Assembly (NCBI GenBank): GCA_002749535.1
Contig: MZZL01000390.1
Location: 972,182-1,036,181, forward strand
Origin: Apophysomyces variabilis
Lineage: Eukaryota > Mucoromycota > Mucoromycetes > Mucorales > Mucoraceae
Direction of reading: 5' to 3'
DNA: 64,000 bases
This document shows positions 8,991 to 25,264 of this stretch, in pieces. Every line of letters begins with the position of its first letter. Position 1 is the first letter of the stretch. The translations under genes were made by a program, and so were the position numbers. Below the pieces are notes generated by a model. That model had not been told where the DNA came from, did not search any database, and saw only the letters and a list, made by a program, of their open reading frames with translations.

Positions 8991-10350
8991 CACTTTTTTT
9001 TTATTTTTTATTTTTGGCTTTTGAATGAGTCGTTAATAACTATTACATGGGCTCTCTGTTTCGACATTTATCCCAGCATTTGTAAGAACGCGAAACGAAA
9101 CCTTTAAAGTAATTTTTCTCCACACTTTTACAGGCTTCCGTTATTCTTTTAGATAAAGTGTCTTCTTGCAATAAACCTATGGCGCTTCACCTTACTCTTT
9201 GCCACTGCCCAGAACTGTTCTATTGGGTTAAGTTCAGGAGAGTAAGTTGGAAGATACACACATTTATATCCTCGATACTCAATATACTTCTTTATGTTTT
9301 CATGAGTGTGAATGGGTGCATTATCCATGACTACATAGTGACCTTTCATATGCGGATGTTTGTCCATTTCATCGAGAGTTACTTTTAAGAAACTAATGTA
9401 GTGACCAGTTACTGTTCCTGAGCTTATATATCCGTCAGCCTTTCTCTTCTTTGCAGGTCTAGGTTTTTTTACGCCGACGGTAATCAAACCTGCGGCAGAG
9501 ACAGCACCCAGTATAGACGTTGTGTTTGCTCTCGTAGTAGGTCTGGTAACAATAGCACGAGTACCTTTTTTGGACCAAGCTCTTGAGCGTTTCATATTGA
9601 TATCAAAAGCAGACTCGTCAAGAAACACGCAATTCGTCAGGAAGTTCATGTCTGTATTTTCCCAATTACAAACCCAATTGTACCGTTCCTCAATCTTTGC
9701 TGGACTGTCTCTCTCAACAGAATGAAAATCTGCTTTTTCAACGAAAGGTTGCATTCACGTCTCATAAAGTTATTAACAGTACTGCGTGATACTTTAAGGT
9801 CATGAAATTGCTTCAATAAATGCTCGGTCACTTCAACAACAGTAGCAGAGGGATTAGCATCAATGAAAGTGATAATAGTCGCTTTATGTTCTTCAGATAA
9901 GATGCACTTACGACCTATTTTTTTACAGCTCTCAAAAATACTATCAGGAGACACATTATACTGGCTAACCCATCTATACGCTGTTCGAATGTGAATGCCC
10001 AACTGCTTTGCTGCAGCTGATGCACTCATACATTTTTCAATCTTCAGATCGAAAAACCTAGCTTTATCCTGAATGGTATAACGCACATAATCCCGTTTTG
10101 TGTTTGTCTCCTTCATACGGACATCATCATTCTTTGGCTTTTCTAACAACATTGGACACGCTAGAGAAGATTCATTGGGGGCTGCAGTTTCCAAGTACTC
10201 AGTATGAGTAGCAATTGTCTCGACAACAAATTCATTCTGATCAACAATGTAGTCCATCGGCTCAGGACCACCATTCTCATCAATAACATTCCCATGCCCG
10301 TCTTCATATAGAAATATTGTACTCATGTTGAATTGTTAAAGTATTGAAAA
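8808..10350 (-). repeat. Right inverted-repeat arm (matches 1404-2944)
   Basis: Mirror copy of the left arm: four minisatellite units, A/T-rich spacer and transposase. Encoded residues are identical to the left arm in both transposase frames, which points to recent duplication or gene conversion. Confidence 0.85.
9149..10326 (-). pseudogene. Tc1/mariner-type DD34E transposase, right copy (frameshifted, start intact)
   Basis: Same protein as the left copy, with an intact ATG at 10324-10326 beginning MSTIFLYEDGHG. The first frame runs 10326-9646 and the second 9754-9149. The same A-run frameshift separates the helix-turn-helix part from the DDE part, so the break predates the arm duplication or was copied by conversion. 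All three acidic catalytic positions are present. If a low-level -1 shift occurred at the AAAAAG run, an essentially full-length enzyme could be made; otherwise the copy is dead. Confidence 0.85.
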
Positions 10351-10524
10351 AGAAAAAAATATCAGAAGAAAGAAACATTTATTTTTTTCGAGTGCCAGTT
10401 ATGATGACTTCATTTGTAAAATATGACATTCATTTTGATTGGCTGTGATATTACTTGTTGGAAGCACTGTATTTTTCTTTAAAAGAAAAAAGGTCAAAGA
10501 ATGGTGTTGAAACTTATTGTGTCT

Positions 10525-11275
10525 CTACTCATCGTTTTCGTTGGCATGGTCGAATTGACCGTCATGATCGTGATCCATGCCATTAGGTGAAGGTTGAAAA
10601 ACGGATTCCAGGCGGCGTAATGCTGCTTGTTGATCCTCGTTCAATTCTTCCTCATCGTGTAGGTTGCCATACCATTCTTCATCACTTCCAGCCTGTTCAG
10701 CCATAAACTCTTCATCCGGATGGAGTGCCGCACATTCCGACATGGCGGCATAAATCCCTTCCACTAAAGAAATGATAAAGAAAAAGACACACAAACAAAA
10801 ACGAAAAAAAAAAAAAAACAAAACTATAGAAATGAACAATGGAGACTTACATGCGCCAGGATCTCGAGGAACAAATTTCAGTTCAGTGAGTGCATCTTCG
10901 TCGTCCTCGGGTATTTGTTGGTTGGGGAAGAAAAGCCCAGCATCGAGCTGACAATAGATGCAAGGTGTACCGTCTTGTCGTGAAATGGCGTGAATGATAA
11001 TGTCTGGGTATTCAACTGAAATGCCTGATTGGTGTTCGGTCGAGTAAAAATACAATTGACTGAAAAAAAGATAAAGTAAAAACGTAAGCGATCAGCAAAC
11101 ACTAGAACGAAACGTGAGTGTTTCTTCTTTACCTTTCACACACGTATAAATCGCCCCGTAACGGGCCTTCAATGCCAGCCAAAGGAGGTAGGACAATTAA
11201 GCCTGTGTCCTTTTGAGTCGATCGAACAACAAGATCGCTTAGATTCGGAGGGGATGAAAGCAAAGTTACGGTCAT
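10525..11275 (-). CDS. ICLN: pICln-type methylosome subunit / chloride conductance regulator
   Basis: ICln binds Sm proteins and presents them to the PRMT5 methylosome before snRNP core assembly, in the cytosol. Three exons read on the minus strand (11275-11133, 11059-10851, 10763-10525) give 196 residues. The start MTVTLLSSPPNL leads into the PH-like fold (LYFYSTEH, then EYPDIIIHAISRQ). The third exon begins IYAAMSECAALHPDEE, a typical ICln signature. The acidic tail (NLHDEEELNEDQQ and onward) is usual for the family. All junctions use GT-AG and keep frame. The gene lies just beyond the composite element, its 3' end about 175 bp from the element border. Confidence 0.9.
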
Positions 11276-11662
11276 GTTCTCTTTGTATTAAAAAGTCAAA
11301 GCAAGGTAAAAAAAAAAAGGCGGGGAAATCGTGTGCTTTGGTTTTTCTTTCCCCGCGTTTTTTCGTCCTGTGACTGCAAAGTACACCACTTCAAAGGGCA
11401 GGTTTCTTTTGATCATTCATGCTGCTTTCGTTTACCGAAATAACCGATGCTAGAACTGTATTAGGTGCAATTTCCTTTCTTAAATCAATGCAACCATTTG
11501 CAATGAACATATATAAAAACGCATCAAATGCATTACAAGTGAGTGAGCTATTAGCATGCTTTCGACAAAAGAGCTTGCCATAGCATATACTGTATGTATG
11601 TATGTATTACGACTGATTGGTCTATGGGTTCTAAGAAGCAACGCTGTATTGAGTTTCTGTAT
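11276..11662. other. Intergenic, upstream of ICln gene
   Basis: No gene is seen. It holds a short TGTATG microsatellite near 11590-11606 and presumably the ICln promoter. Confidence 0.7.
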
Positions 11663-12221
11663 TTAATCCATCATCACTTGCTGCCACCAGGGCAACTCCT
11701 CCTCCTCTTCTTCTTCTTCTTTCTTTGTCTGTTCCGCCTCTTTATCTCCCTCCGTGTTCTCAAACCATAAATGCGATCCGTAAGATATGCAAAGTTCCTC
11801 ATCTACTTGTATATCCTCCATTGTAATGTATCGTATCAGTCGGTTCTCGAAATCTCGGACATAGCCAACGTTTGGACTATTGGAATGATTGAACATGGAC
11901 CCAAGCCCTAAGGCAAGGGCAAAACCATCTTTCCATCGGTATGTATCTGTTAAATAATCAAACAAAAGTAGACAGATATATAAGTCTTTCTAAAGCTGAT
12001 TTCGCTTTTTCTTTCCAATTGGCATTACATTCGTCCAGCACTGTATGCTGACCATGACGTTCGTACTCGTCATGTGAAAACAGCAGTACAGGTGATATGT
12101 CTACTAATGTGTTGCGAGGTATAAATGCATTGGTGAACACACCACGTCCACGCACAGGATCGCTTCGTAACTCAAGTTGCTGTTGGAACTGGGAAATGGC
12201 GATGCCTTGGTTATCCGCCAT
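11663..12221 (-). CDS. Small SET-domain protein (putative protein lysine methyltransferase)
   Basis: Two exons (12221-12029 and 11946-11663) give 158 residues. The splice restores DEYTYRWKDG across an 82-nt intron. SET-domain signatures are present: RGRGVFTNAFI near the start, GSMFNHSNSPNVG (the NHS core) and EELCISYG (catalytic-tyrosine motif). There is an acidic E-rich segment before the C-terminus. The compact size and motif order resemble small fungal SET proteins such as fission-yeast Set7; this is from memory and the substrate is not predictable. The ATG at 12221 (MADNQG) is chosen because no better upstream ATG exists. Confidence 0.8.
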
Positions 12222-12486
12222 GGCAACTGAACCAAAAGCCACGCACAAAATTTGTTAACTGAAGCCATTTACTACATTGAACTCCGATAAGTTCGATGCC
12301 ACAATTATGCACAAGACAATATATCTGAATCCGTAGTCAGTAAACTTTTACATTAGCTGTGAGATGCACTGGAAAATCGTATGTATGTAGATAATTTTTG
12401 ATCGTAAATGAGAATAACATATCTGTGGGGAATTGGTAGCAAAATCTATCCGAAGTTTCAAAAATGAATGCATATATATGTTACAA

Positions 12487-15216
12487 TTACGCGCCCAAAA
12501 GCTTGAGGGCCAAAGCTTCCTGGTCTTCCAGCGTCAATGGTTGCTCAGCCTCAATCACCTTCTTCTTTGGTCGCTCGTCCTCCTCTTCTTCATCGCTCTC
12601 CATGCCCCACTTTCGTTTCAGTGCCGAATCCTTGTCTTCTGCCTCTGCCTCAGACTCCGATTCGTACTGATCCATCTCTTGATCACTCTCAGCGTAACCG
12701 GACTAAAAAAAATTCAGAGTTAGCCTGTGCTCCTTCTTTCCAAGTTGCTTTCGCATGCTACCTCTAATTCTTGCTGTTCTCGGAGTTTTCGTCGCAGCTT
12801 CTTCTCTCTTCGCTTTTCCTTCGCAAGGGCTTTGTCGTCAATATCCGCCACCTTCATTACTTCACCCTCTCCGCTGATAAATGCATCAATCTGTGTCTTA
12901 GCGTCGCCAGCCTTCAAGAACTCTTTTTCATCCACCATTTCATAGACTTGATGTGGCTAAAAAAGTAGTAATATAAATAACTACATTTGGTGACCCAACT
13001 CGACCCTACATTTCCTTCCTCATCGAAAATGACTTTCTCTCCCTTTTGCATCTTCTTTGCTCTTTCTTTCTTCGTCATCTTCTGTTGGCGCTTCGACAAA
13101 TTGTTCGCATGTGCCTCCTAATAAACAAAGTAAAAAAGTGAGCTTCCTACCTTTAATAGCCATTCAAACCACAGACCTTCATATCCTCTTCGGAATCGTT
13201 CTCAAGCTCGTGATCAACACGAGCAAGCGTCATGAAGTCTTCGTTATCATCATTATCGAGTTTATCACCTTCGAAATCAATAAGTTTATGATAGTGCTCC
13301 GAAAGAATGTCTTGATTCTTTCGCTGGAACATTCTGTCATGTTTGGTCTTGACTTTGTCCTATAACCCATTCATTTAATATCAAACACACGCAATGAAAA
13401 CCATCCTCGTGTTTACCTTCTCCATCGTCTGCTCCTCCTCCTCCTCTTCTTCTTGGTCTTCTTCGTCTGATTGTTCTTCAATAGCAACCTTTGTAGGACC
13501 TCTTAATTTAGCTTCAGCCTTCTTTACGAATTTGATCTTTGGTGCACCCGCCAAACCAAGTGATAATGCAAACTCTTCAGCAGGTAGCTCGGTCACCTTA
13601 AACACCTTTTTATTTTTCTGCAGATAAACAGACCGCATATATGCAACAAAAGCCTGAGAAGAAAAAAAAAGGTTAGGATACACAGGTAAACCAATCTTAT
13701 ATCGTTAATAAATCTTACTCTTTGACCAAGGTACTTAATTTCTGGATCTTGGAAACAAAAACTTTGAAGTTGCTTCCGGATAGATTGCTGTTTGTTGGCA
13801 CGGATTTTAATTTCTTCGATGGGCACTTTCTTTTTCTTCAATATCTCGACCATGGCTTCGGCTTCTGTTGGTAGTAACATCAGCAAGGCATGACCTTCAG
13901 CATCAAAACGAGCAGTTCGGCCCACACGATGGATATAAGTCTCCGCATCTTCCGGACAATCCAGTTGGACTACCCAATCAACAGCTGGAAAGTCAAGTCC
14001 ACGAGCAGCAATATCTGTGCTGAGCAATACAGCGTGTTGGCTCGAAGTAAATTTTCTAAAGATTTCCACTCTTTTGGTTTGCTTTTGCTTGCCATGCAGG
14101 TGAAGGACAGGAATACCGGGTTGAAGTTTGCAAAAGCACTCGTATACGAAGCGTGTTTGTTTGCAACTGGATAAGAATACGATGGTCTTTGACTTGAGAT
14201 GCGTTCGGATAAATGAATAGAGGATATCAAGCTTCGTCGGTAATTCGCACACCACATAATGTTGGGTCAGACTTTTAGGTGTACTGTGCTCCGCTTGTTC
14301 GTGGACGGCAACATATTCTGGATCTCGCAAACTAAGTCTAGCTAAATCCTTGACTGATCGAGTTTGAGTAGCTGAAAACAGCATCGTTTGTCTTTGAGGT
14401 GGCAAGTTTTCGATAATCGCATTCACCGTTTTCTCAAAACCCATATCCATAATTCTATCCGCTTCATCAAGTACTTTTCAAAACAAAGATCATGTGAGTA
14501 TACTATGGGCCATTCTTCGACTACTCGATCAAGCTTACCCAATACTTGCAAATTATCACAATTGAAACCGACGGATTGATCCATATGTTGCAACAAACGT
14601 CCAGGTGTAGCCACTAGAATATTCATTCGCGTAATACGTTCCTGTTCCACTTTGAAATCCTTTCCACCGATAATCAATCCAGCTGAGAATGTATGTGTCC
14701 GACCAATTTTCTGCAACACTTCAAAGATCTGGACAGCAAGCTCACGGGTAGGGGAGATAATCAGGGCACCCAGTCCATCAGCAGCATTCCATTGCGCTCT
14801 ATAAAGAAGTTCCAGAACCTAAAAGACAAAGACATCAATAACCCAGTCATGCCTAAATTCTTCTCCACATACTGGTACGAGGAAGGAAAGTGTTTTTCCG
14901 CTACCGGTCTTGGCTGCTCCCAGAACGTCTCTTTTAGCCAAAGCCATGGGGATAGCTTTACGTTGAATCTCTGTGAGTTGTCTAAAATTGGCTCGTTTTA
15001 GGCCTTCATTTGTCTTTGAAGTTATCGGCAGATCTTGAAAATCTTTGACATCGGCATAGTTTTCCTATAGATCGATCAGCTTCTGTCGGTTTCCTTCCAA
15101 TGCAGTGACTGTACCGGCTGAGAAGCCTTGATCTCGATCGCCTGGATCTCTTCTTTCTCATTACTACGTCGTTGAAGCCTTTGGTTGACTTTCTGCTTGG
15201 TTTTTGTAGCTGACAT
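12487..15216 (-). CDS. DBP4: DEAD-box RNA helicase Dbp4 (DDX10 type), ribosome biogenesis
   Basis: Nucleolar helicase needed for pre-rRNA processing of the small subunit. Nine exons on the minus strand, with introns at 15065-15114, 14819-14872, 14474-14538, 13654-13718, 13360-13416, 13118-13176, 12957-13009 and 12703-12761 (50-65 nt). Helicase motifs in order: Q-motif area ([10 protein letters not shown]), [31 protein letters not shown] and [10 protein letters not shown]. The Dbp4-specific stretch [13 protein letters not shown] is also present. After the core come a long charged linker with acidic tracts and a lysine/arginine-rich region, as in Dbp4, and the end LALKLLGA. The splice from 14539 to 14473 restores VLDEAD. 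The first short intron (15065-15114) is my prediction, made because it restores reading into FQDLPITS. Confidence 0.9.
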
Positions 15217-16283
15217 GTCTGACGATCCCTCTGCTTCCTTTTGTTTTTGCTGCTCAGAGAAATACAACCAGGTTGAATGGGGCACTCTGTTAATTGACCG
15301 CTCGAGGGACAGTAATAAAAAAACCGATGAAATTTTTTCCTTACATGCAACGCCGCAGCGCCACTTCAATTCCATAAGAGGACATCACCCGTACTTCACA
15401 AAAGGTTGAATGATGTTATCAATTTTAATACACCGTACTAATAAGATCAAATACTTAAATCCACTTTGTATCCTATCTCATGGAGTTTAGCTGAATGTTA
15501 CTGCCCATTCTCCTCGGGAAATCGAATAAAAGAGAAAAACAGCAAACCTTCCAGGTTTCTACATAATCCTAAGCGGAAAGCTTTCGTGAACAATAAGCAA
15601 GACATCGCACACACAATCTCCTAAAGCACGTTTAAGGAGGCCTTTTTCTTTTAGGCAATTCATATTTATTATTCGAGGTTGCTCCTTCGTGTTTGCTGAC
15701 ATTTTCTATGCAACTCTGAACCTATTGTAGCTCCGACGACCGAGAGGGGGGCCCTTCCATTCTAAGGTAGGGCCATTCGAATGAAAACCTTAGGGTTCGA
15801 GAACGAGAGACAAAACGTGGCAATAATACCTTCATTATGAGATAAAGAGAAAAAAAAAAAGGAGATTGCTGTCGCACTTCTTAACTGACAGTGGGTTCCT
15901 TCAGATAAACCTGCATTTAAACATGGTTTGGAAGCCAAAGGAAATGAGAGTCGATATCTCTATATCTTAAGTAACAAATATTAATTCATGTTGGTATGGT
16001 CTACAAAACGGTAACTTTATTAGAAGTGCAGTGCTGCAAAGGAATACAAATGAAAATGCAGGACAAAAGTTATTAAGCAGTAAGCAAAACATAAAACCCG
16101 ATGTTTCAAAAAACCTGATGTGGTGATTTATTGACGGTATCATCTTGATTGAAAAAAAAATTTCAGAAAATAACAAGTGTAAAAGTAAATTTCGCTTTTG
16201 CTAGAAAAGTTACTTATGGCTATGTAAACAATGGTAATATCGAAAGAAAATAGAATTAGATCCTTCCTTTGTCGTGGCGTGTT
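15217..16283. other. Intergenic, upstream of DBP4 and downstream of PMR1
   Basis: No convincing gene. A small inverted repeat GGCCCT...AGGGCC is present at about 15749-15773. The rest is A/T-rich. Confidence 0.6.
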
Positions 16284-19783
<3,500 letters not shown>

Positions 19784-20006
19784 TGGGTCGCCGGCCAAGT
19801 GTTCCAACAAAGGGAGAGAAAAATGAAAAGCTTAGGCGCTTTTTTGACGTGGGATGAGGAGCGACTGTGACTTCTTTCGGTTTTTCTTTGCAGATCAAAT
19901 TCATGCCAAACGAGCAATTTTGGTAATGCCACTTTTATCTTTTTTTAATTGTAGAGAAAAAAAAACAATGCTGCAGTTATGTTCATGAGGTATAATAAAA
20001 AAATAT

Positions 20007-22042
20007 TTAATCTCGGTTGCCGAGGAGTGAGGATGTCTCCATGGTACCGGGTGATGTAGATGTCAATTTGCCGTTGGTAACAGCTCCGTAAGTTTTTTGA
20101 TAGGGTTCAATCACTTTACCAGGAGTAATCGAATTGGAAGACGTACTGCGTACAAGTTCATTAGGCTTTTCACCTGCTCCGTATGGTTGACGCTTGCGAG
20201 CACTCAGCAATTGCTGGGATCGATTCAGTTTCTTGTTGGTCACCTGACGACGGACAACGCGAATTTTATTGCGTACTAATCAACTCGGTTAACTCGTGGT
20301 GACACAAGATGGGGAATACTTTACCATCGACATAAACATCCGTTTCATCAATAATTTCCTACATAAAAAGCTTAGCATACATTTCTCGCAAAAACAATTC
20401 TCTCTATCTATCTCTTCTTCTTCCTCCCCGTTTCCATCCATATATCGAAAATAGATTTTTGATGCTTACCTCGCCAATCAACTCTTCGATCACGTCCTCA
20501 AGAGTGATAACACCAAGTGCACCGCTTTGACCTCCGGGATCAGAAGAAACCAGAGCCATATGGCCTATCCATAAAATGATTAGTGAACTCCTGGATTGGT
20601 GTAGGACAAATAAAGCAAATTTTACTTTTGCCCTCCTGGAAAAAGTTGAGAATATCCAAGCAACTCGTATCAGGACCAGTCTCGGGTAATGTGCTGATTT
20701 GCAGCTCTTTCACTGGTAATCCATCTTCAGGGTCATAGGTAATCAATCGCTTCGTCAATAGCATGCCAACAAAGTTCGTCTTATCCCCAGGGGAGTGCAC
20801 TGGTATACGCGAGTAACCGGCAGTGAGGATCTATTATTATGAATACCCATCCATTTCAATTCAATATCCGCTCTTCACACCATCCTTTTTGACTGTACCT
20901 TATCTACCGATTGTTCATTAAGGATATCGTCCACTGAGAGGGTAAAGACATCGGCAATTGGAGTCATTATCTGAGATACTGGCTTGGATCGTAGGTCAAG
21001 TACAGCACCAATAATGGTTACTTCATCTGCTGTCAAGGCCTCGACGTCAGAAGGATTGACGGCTTGATGCAGGGACACCAATGATTTGAGCCCTTAGACA
21101 AATTTACAATAAGGAACAATTCTCTTCTTGTTCGAAACATCATCTTTTTACTAACCAGACTTCTTGTATACAGTTCCGTGCGATTCACCGAGGAAATAGT
21201 CGAGAAGCAAGGCTGTGGGATACGCAATAGGATACATGATGTACATCAATACCAGTACCATCCTATAAGAGTACATAAAGTCAATTACTTTTTGACTTCA
21301 TAAAAGTCAAACCATTTCTTTTCATTACTTTGCAGTACGAGCACCGATCAATAAGCCATAACGTACACAGATGGCTATCGGAAATGATTAGATACGACAT
21401 TGTTGCACAGAATCAGACTCACACTGCGGAATAACCCTATTTGCCGCCAAACACCGGAGTGTTAGTCTCTGTCGCCCTTTTTTTTTTCTTTTTTCTACTT
21501 ACTCTCCGAAGATCACAATCAAGGCAGTAGAGATGACAACAGCTTGCCAACCACCACTAAGTATACCATCAAGAATGATGGGCAATGTCTCATTGATAAT
21601 GACGTTTGACAAAAGCAAGGTGACGAGAACCCAATGTTTTCCGCGGTCCAACAAAGCCAGTACCTTCTTTGCATTTTCACGTTCTTCTGGTGTACCGGAT
21701 TCGATAAGTACGTGAAGGTTGGTTTCATCCAGACCCATAAGACCGAGAGTCAGACCTACAATTTTTTAGGGAAAAGAGGGAAAAATAACTAAATCAATAC
21801 CAACAACATAGTATAACAGTAGTATTATTGATTTTCATACCAGCGAAAACACCACCGAGAAGTACCAATACCATGACGATTACGACTTTCTCCCAGAATG
21901 AGGCCGACGCATAAGTTGGTTCAGCCCCCTCCGCTGCGAACGAAAGAACGGCGGTCGGGTAGCCATAGACGAAAGGGCTAAAATACAATAATGTCGACAG
22001 TAAAGCTCGTATAGAGCATATCCGAGCTGCAGTAATAGCCAT
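20007..22042 (-). CDS. MAM3: CNNM/DUF21-CBS membrane protein (Mam3 type)
   Basis: Membrane protein of the ancient CNNM/CorC family; yeast Mam3 affects manganese and vacuole homeostasis. Multi-exon. A signal-like hydrophobic N-terminus ([20 protein letters not shown]) precedes the DUF21 transmembrane domain, with [28 protein letters not shown] and [19 protein letters not shown] (the glutamate-proline motif). A CBS-pair region follows ([45 protein letters not shown]). A basic, serine-rich tail ends at 20007. It lies 224 bp upstream of PMR1 on the same strand, next to another Mn/Ca homeostasis gene. A role in metal handling is known for the family; a specific role here is inferred. Confidence 0.88.
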
Positions 22043-22217
22043 TAACTTTTCGAAATGAAAGAAAGTTACAAAAGAGAATGCCCAAAGGTTTTTTTGTTCA
22101 AGAAGAGGAAAAGGTTTCGAAAAGGGAGTCTCTTTTTTTTAAGGTAATGCTTTTTAAATACCGCCCATGAAACAAATATCGACAGGCGGGGATTTTTTTC
22201 TTTTTACATTGCGTTCA

Positions 22218-25200
22218 CTATCCTTGGAAAACGGACATGATCCGATAACTTAGGCTGCCGATAAACCGAAAGGCCGATAGTGCAGCAACAGACCAAAGTA
22301 TAAAAGCCATATATCCATTCGTACGTCGCTCAAAATTACCTAGAAGTCCATTGCGACATCAAAAAGTTAAGAACAAACGATAAAAGAATATGATTCCTTT
22401 TTTTTCTTTTTTTGCTCACCTAACCAATCCATTGTGTCAGCTGCGGAGATTACTGCCACAAGAATAAGATTGGATATAATCCAACACACCACAAGTCTCG
22501 TACGAAATGCACGATAATAATCTTCCTGCTTTGTTTTCGCATCTCTTTCCACAGGTTTCTCTTCCACCTTGTTTCTAAGGTTTGTACAGGCTTTTTCATA
22601 CAGAAGATGGACATCTTTCTTTTCGAACATGTCCACTTCAGCAATCGTTCTATCCTGTTTCACCTCTACAACACCAAGGTCAAGAGAAACGGCACTAATA
22701 TCTTTCGTTCCCCAACTTATAACGGAAAATACATAAGCGAACAACTGCCAAAAAAAAAGTAGAACGACCAAGTCCAACTTACCTCACGTCATGCGTGTTG
22801 CAGAACGCGTACGTATTCAATACCGAAATATAGCTTGGTGCCATGGCAAGATATTGAATAATACTAGTAAACATATGCCATGGATCCAGAAATAATAAAC
22901 TCGCCAACAGGAAAATCGCATAGGTCGCAGCCATGGATAAGATAATGTCTCGAAAAGAGCCATTCAATAGCAGAGGAACAGTCTGCGCAGACCGTACGGC
23001 CGAAGTGATGCCTGCATAGGCGAGCCATATCGATGCAAAGATGACATAACCCATAAGCAGCGCAAAGAAAACCATGATGCTCGTATAAGACTTCTTGGAA
23101 CTAACTCAAAATTAAAAACGAAAAGACTGAAATGACGCACGTTTAATTTAACCCACCCTTGTGGTCGATTTCCCATAGACCCGAGAAATAGGACGATAAG
23201 CAATACAACATAGATGTAGGTCAACACCACGTGGATGATATAACCCGTATATTGTGCGAAAGGTGGATTTTCCATTGTTGAAAGGGACCTGGTCAGGATG
23301 AAAAAGGAGAGAAAAAAGTTCCCCTTACGAAAACCGGAGCATGACATAGGGATAGGTAAGTTAAAAATCAAGATCTCTTCGGGACCCTTACCAGTGCAAA
23401 CCAGGAGAAGATCCAAGAAAAGGCCAGATAAAACAGTTCGATAAACAAGAGTGCCTTGCGCAGCACACTATGATTCGTTTTAACCACGTTTCCCCAATGA
23501 AATAATGCATAAACGCCGGCAAAAAAAGAACCTAGAGTAAGTATGAATAATTCGAATCAAAGTGGGGGGGTGGGGCTAGAATACCGTTCAACCACCGACG
23601 TCTTTGACTGATGAATTCAGGTACCTTTTATGGTGAGTTTTGGGAAGAAGGAAAAAGGAGAAATGAGCCATTCTTCTTTTCTGCTCCCAGAACTTACTGA
23701 AGAAGGTACATCGGTCTCGCCATAGGCACCAGAAACGTAATGGAGAATCCATGACGCGTTTTTCTTCGCTACCAGTTCATAGCAAAGTATCCGATCTTCG
23801 GCAAGGTACATATTGGCCTCGAATACACCAGCGCCACCGCCTCCATGAAGTTCTTCTCCTAAAAAGTACTTCTGAAGCGGACCAAAACCATCCCGATCGT
23901 TCTGGATAGCTTCATATCTGTACGCGGAAAACGCACCTGGAAGCACTTGAATGTACCCCAAAACGGATTCTAATGGTTTATCCAAGATATTGGATATCTT
24001 ATATTCGAAATTCTGACTTGCTACGAGCGGATTCAGTAAGTAGACGCCTCCGGGACCTGTCATGGCTCTGATCTCTCCACATGCGCCTCCAACATGTGGA
24101 TTCAGAGCAAAAGTACGCCACAGCTTGTAAATGGAGTGTGGTCCTGGTCGCGTACCAACATCGATCATTATACAAACGTTGGGTCGCAAAAGAGGACAGA
24201 ACGCTTGAAAGAACCATCGATGCGAGTTGATTTTCTTTCGATTCTTTTCTTTCAAGCAAAACACAACCTGGGTCGGTACGATTTTATCCAAAGCACCTTT
24301 AAACTGTAGGTCAGGATCGAGCGCCAGTTGTGTCGTATACTGATATTAAGAAAAGTGGTAAACGAGTGGAAACGTTACTCAAGACATTCTGATGAATAAT
24401 TCAACCCGATTCATCCCGACATACTTCGTACAGATGGCTTTCCACCTTCCTATCATGAATCATGTTTTTTGCTACACCTTCTTGGTAGATGCCCATGGCA
24501 GATAACATGTCCAGCACACGTGGATGTACTTTTTGCCGGCCATCTGCAATAATACAGACTACTACCTTTGTCCAAGCGTCGCAATCACCCTATGTTTCAC
24601 AAATCCCTCTACACTGTTAGATGGGCTCGTAACCACAAGGGCCCTTCTTTTTTATCTTGTATTACCCAAACAGGCGAGCGAACTCTGCACAGATAGTTGA
24701 TATTTTTCATGACGCCAAGTAATGTTCTGCTCAGCAAGATTTCATTTTCCTGGATGCAAGCGCAAATCGAATTTTTTGTTTTTTCAATATAATTAGGTTG
24801 TTATTATTAGGCGTGATAGATAGCGGACATACGTTGTACATGGTCACACATATCGCCAATTCAACGTCGCGGCCAAGCAATTGTGGTCGGAGCGTATACG
24901 ATGCAGCAAATTCTGAAGGATCGCAGGTGACGGCGGTATATCGCATGTGTGTAAATTCTTTTGTGTCTCGTAAGGGAACTGCTTCGAGATACTGAGATGG
25001 TACAGGACAATCAAGCACAAGATTTCCATTCGTTAATTGCACTCTTCGCGTGACTTTGTATCGTCGAGGTTGTCGTGCTGGAGCAGCAGTATATGGTATT
25101 CCTCCAGACGATTCATTGCTTAATGCAGGTCGTATCGGTACTGGAACCACCGTTATAGACGAGGCTCTTTCGCTATAATCACTTGGCATACGGATCGAAC

Positions 25201-25264
25201 TATGTGCTGGTGGTACTGGAGGCGGAGGTGGCGGGGCCGAGGGCGGAACGGACAATGGCTGCAT
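22218..25264 (-). CDS. Chitin synthase, division I (class I-III type)
   Basis: Polymerises UDP-GlcNAc to chitin at the plasma membrane. Proline-rich, probably disordered N-terminus from the ATG at 25264. Conserved blocks: [28 protein letters not shown] region, [11 protein letters not shown] (catalytic EDR) and [12 protein letters not shown] (QRRRW, split near 23580-23690). Several membrane helices follow toward the C-terminus, and the frame closes at TAG 22218-22220 after YRIMSVFQG. Multiple short introns. The order, the [17 protein letters not shown] block and the length match division I enzymes. The neighbouring downstream gene is MAM3 and the upstream one is the four-CBS gene, all on the minus strand. 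Confidence 0.9.

Larger units (their letters stand above)
1400..10350. mobile_element. Composite inverted-repeat (foldback-like) Tc1/mariner element with minisatellite arms and a cargo gene
   Basis: From left to right: transposase (+), 45-bp minisatellite (+ orientation), central gene (+), minisatellite (reverse), transposase (-). The outer ends match as inverted repeats from about TTTCAATACTTTAACAATT (left, about 1404-1422) and its reverse complement (right, to about 10350). Outside this both sides run into T- or A-rich sequence and become unrelated, so exact borders and a TA target duplication cannot be fixed by eye. The element lies between the trehalose gene and the ICln gene and breaks neither. 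Drosophila Foldback elements also have long inverted arms built of tandem repeats around a cargo; the comparison is architectural only. Unity and mobility of the whole structure are inference. Confidence 0.7.

Noticed and set aside
15790..15815. GGGTTCGAGAAC as a tRNA B-box
   Set aside because: Flanking bases do not form a T-arm or an acceptor stem, and no matching A-box arm was found. No tRNA gene could be supported anywhere in the window.
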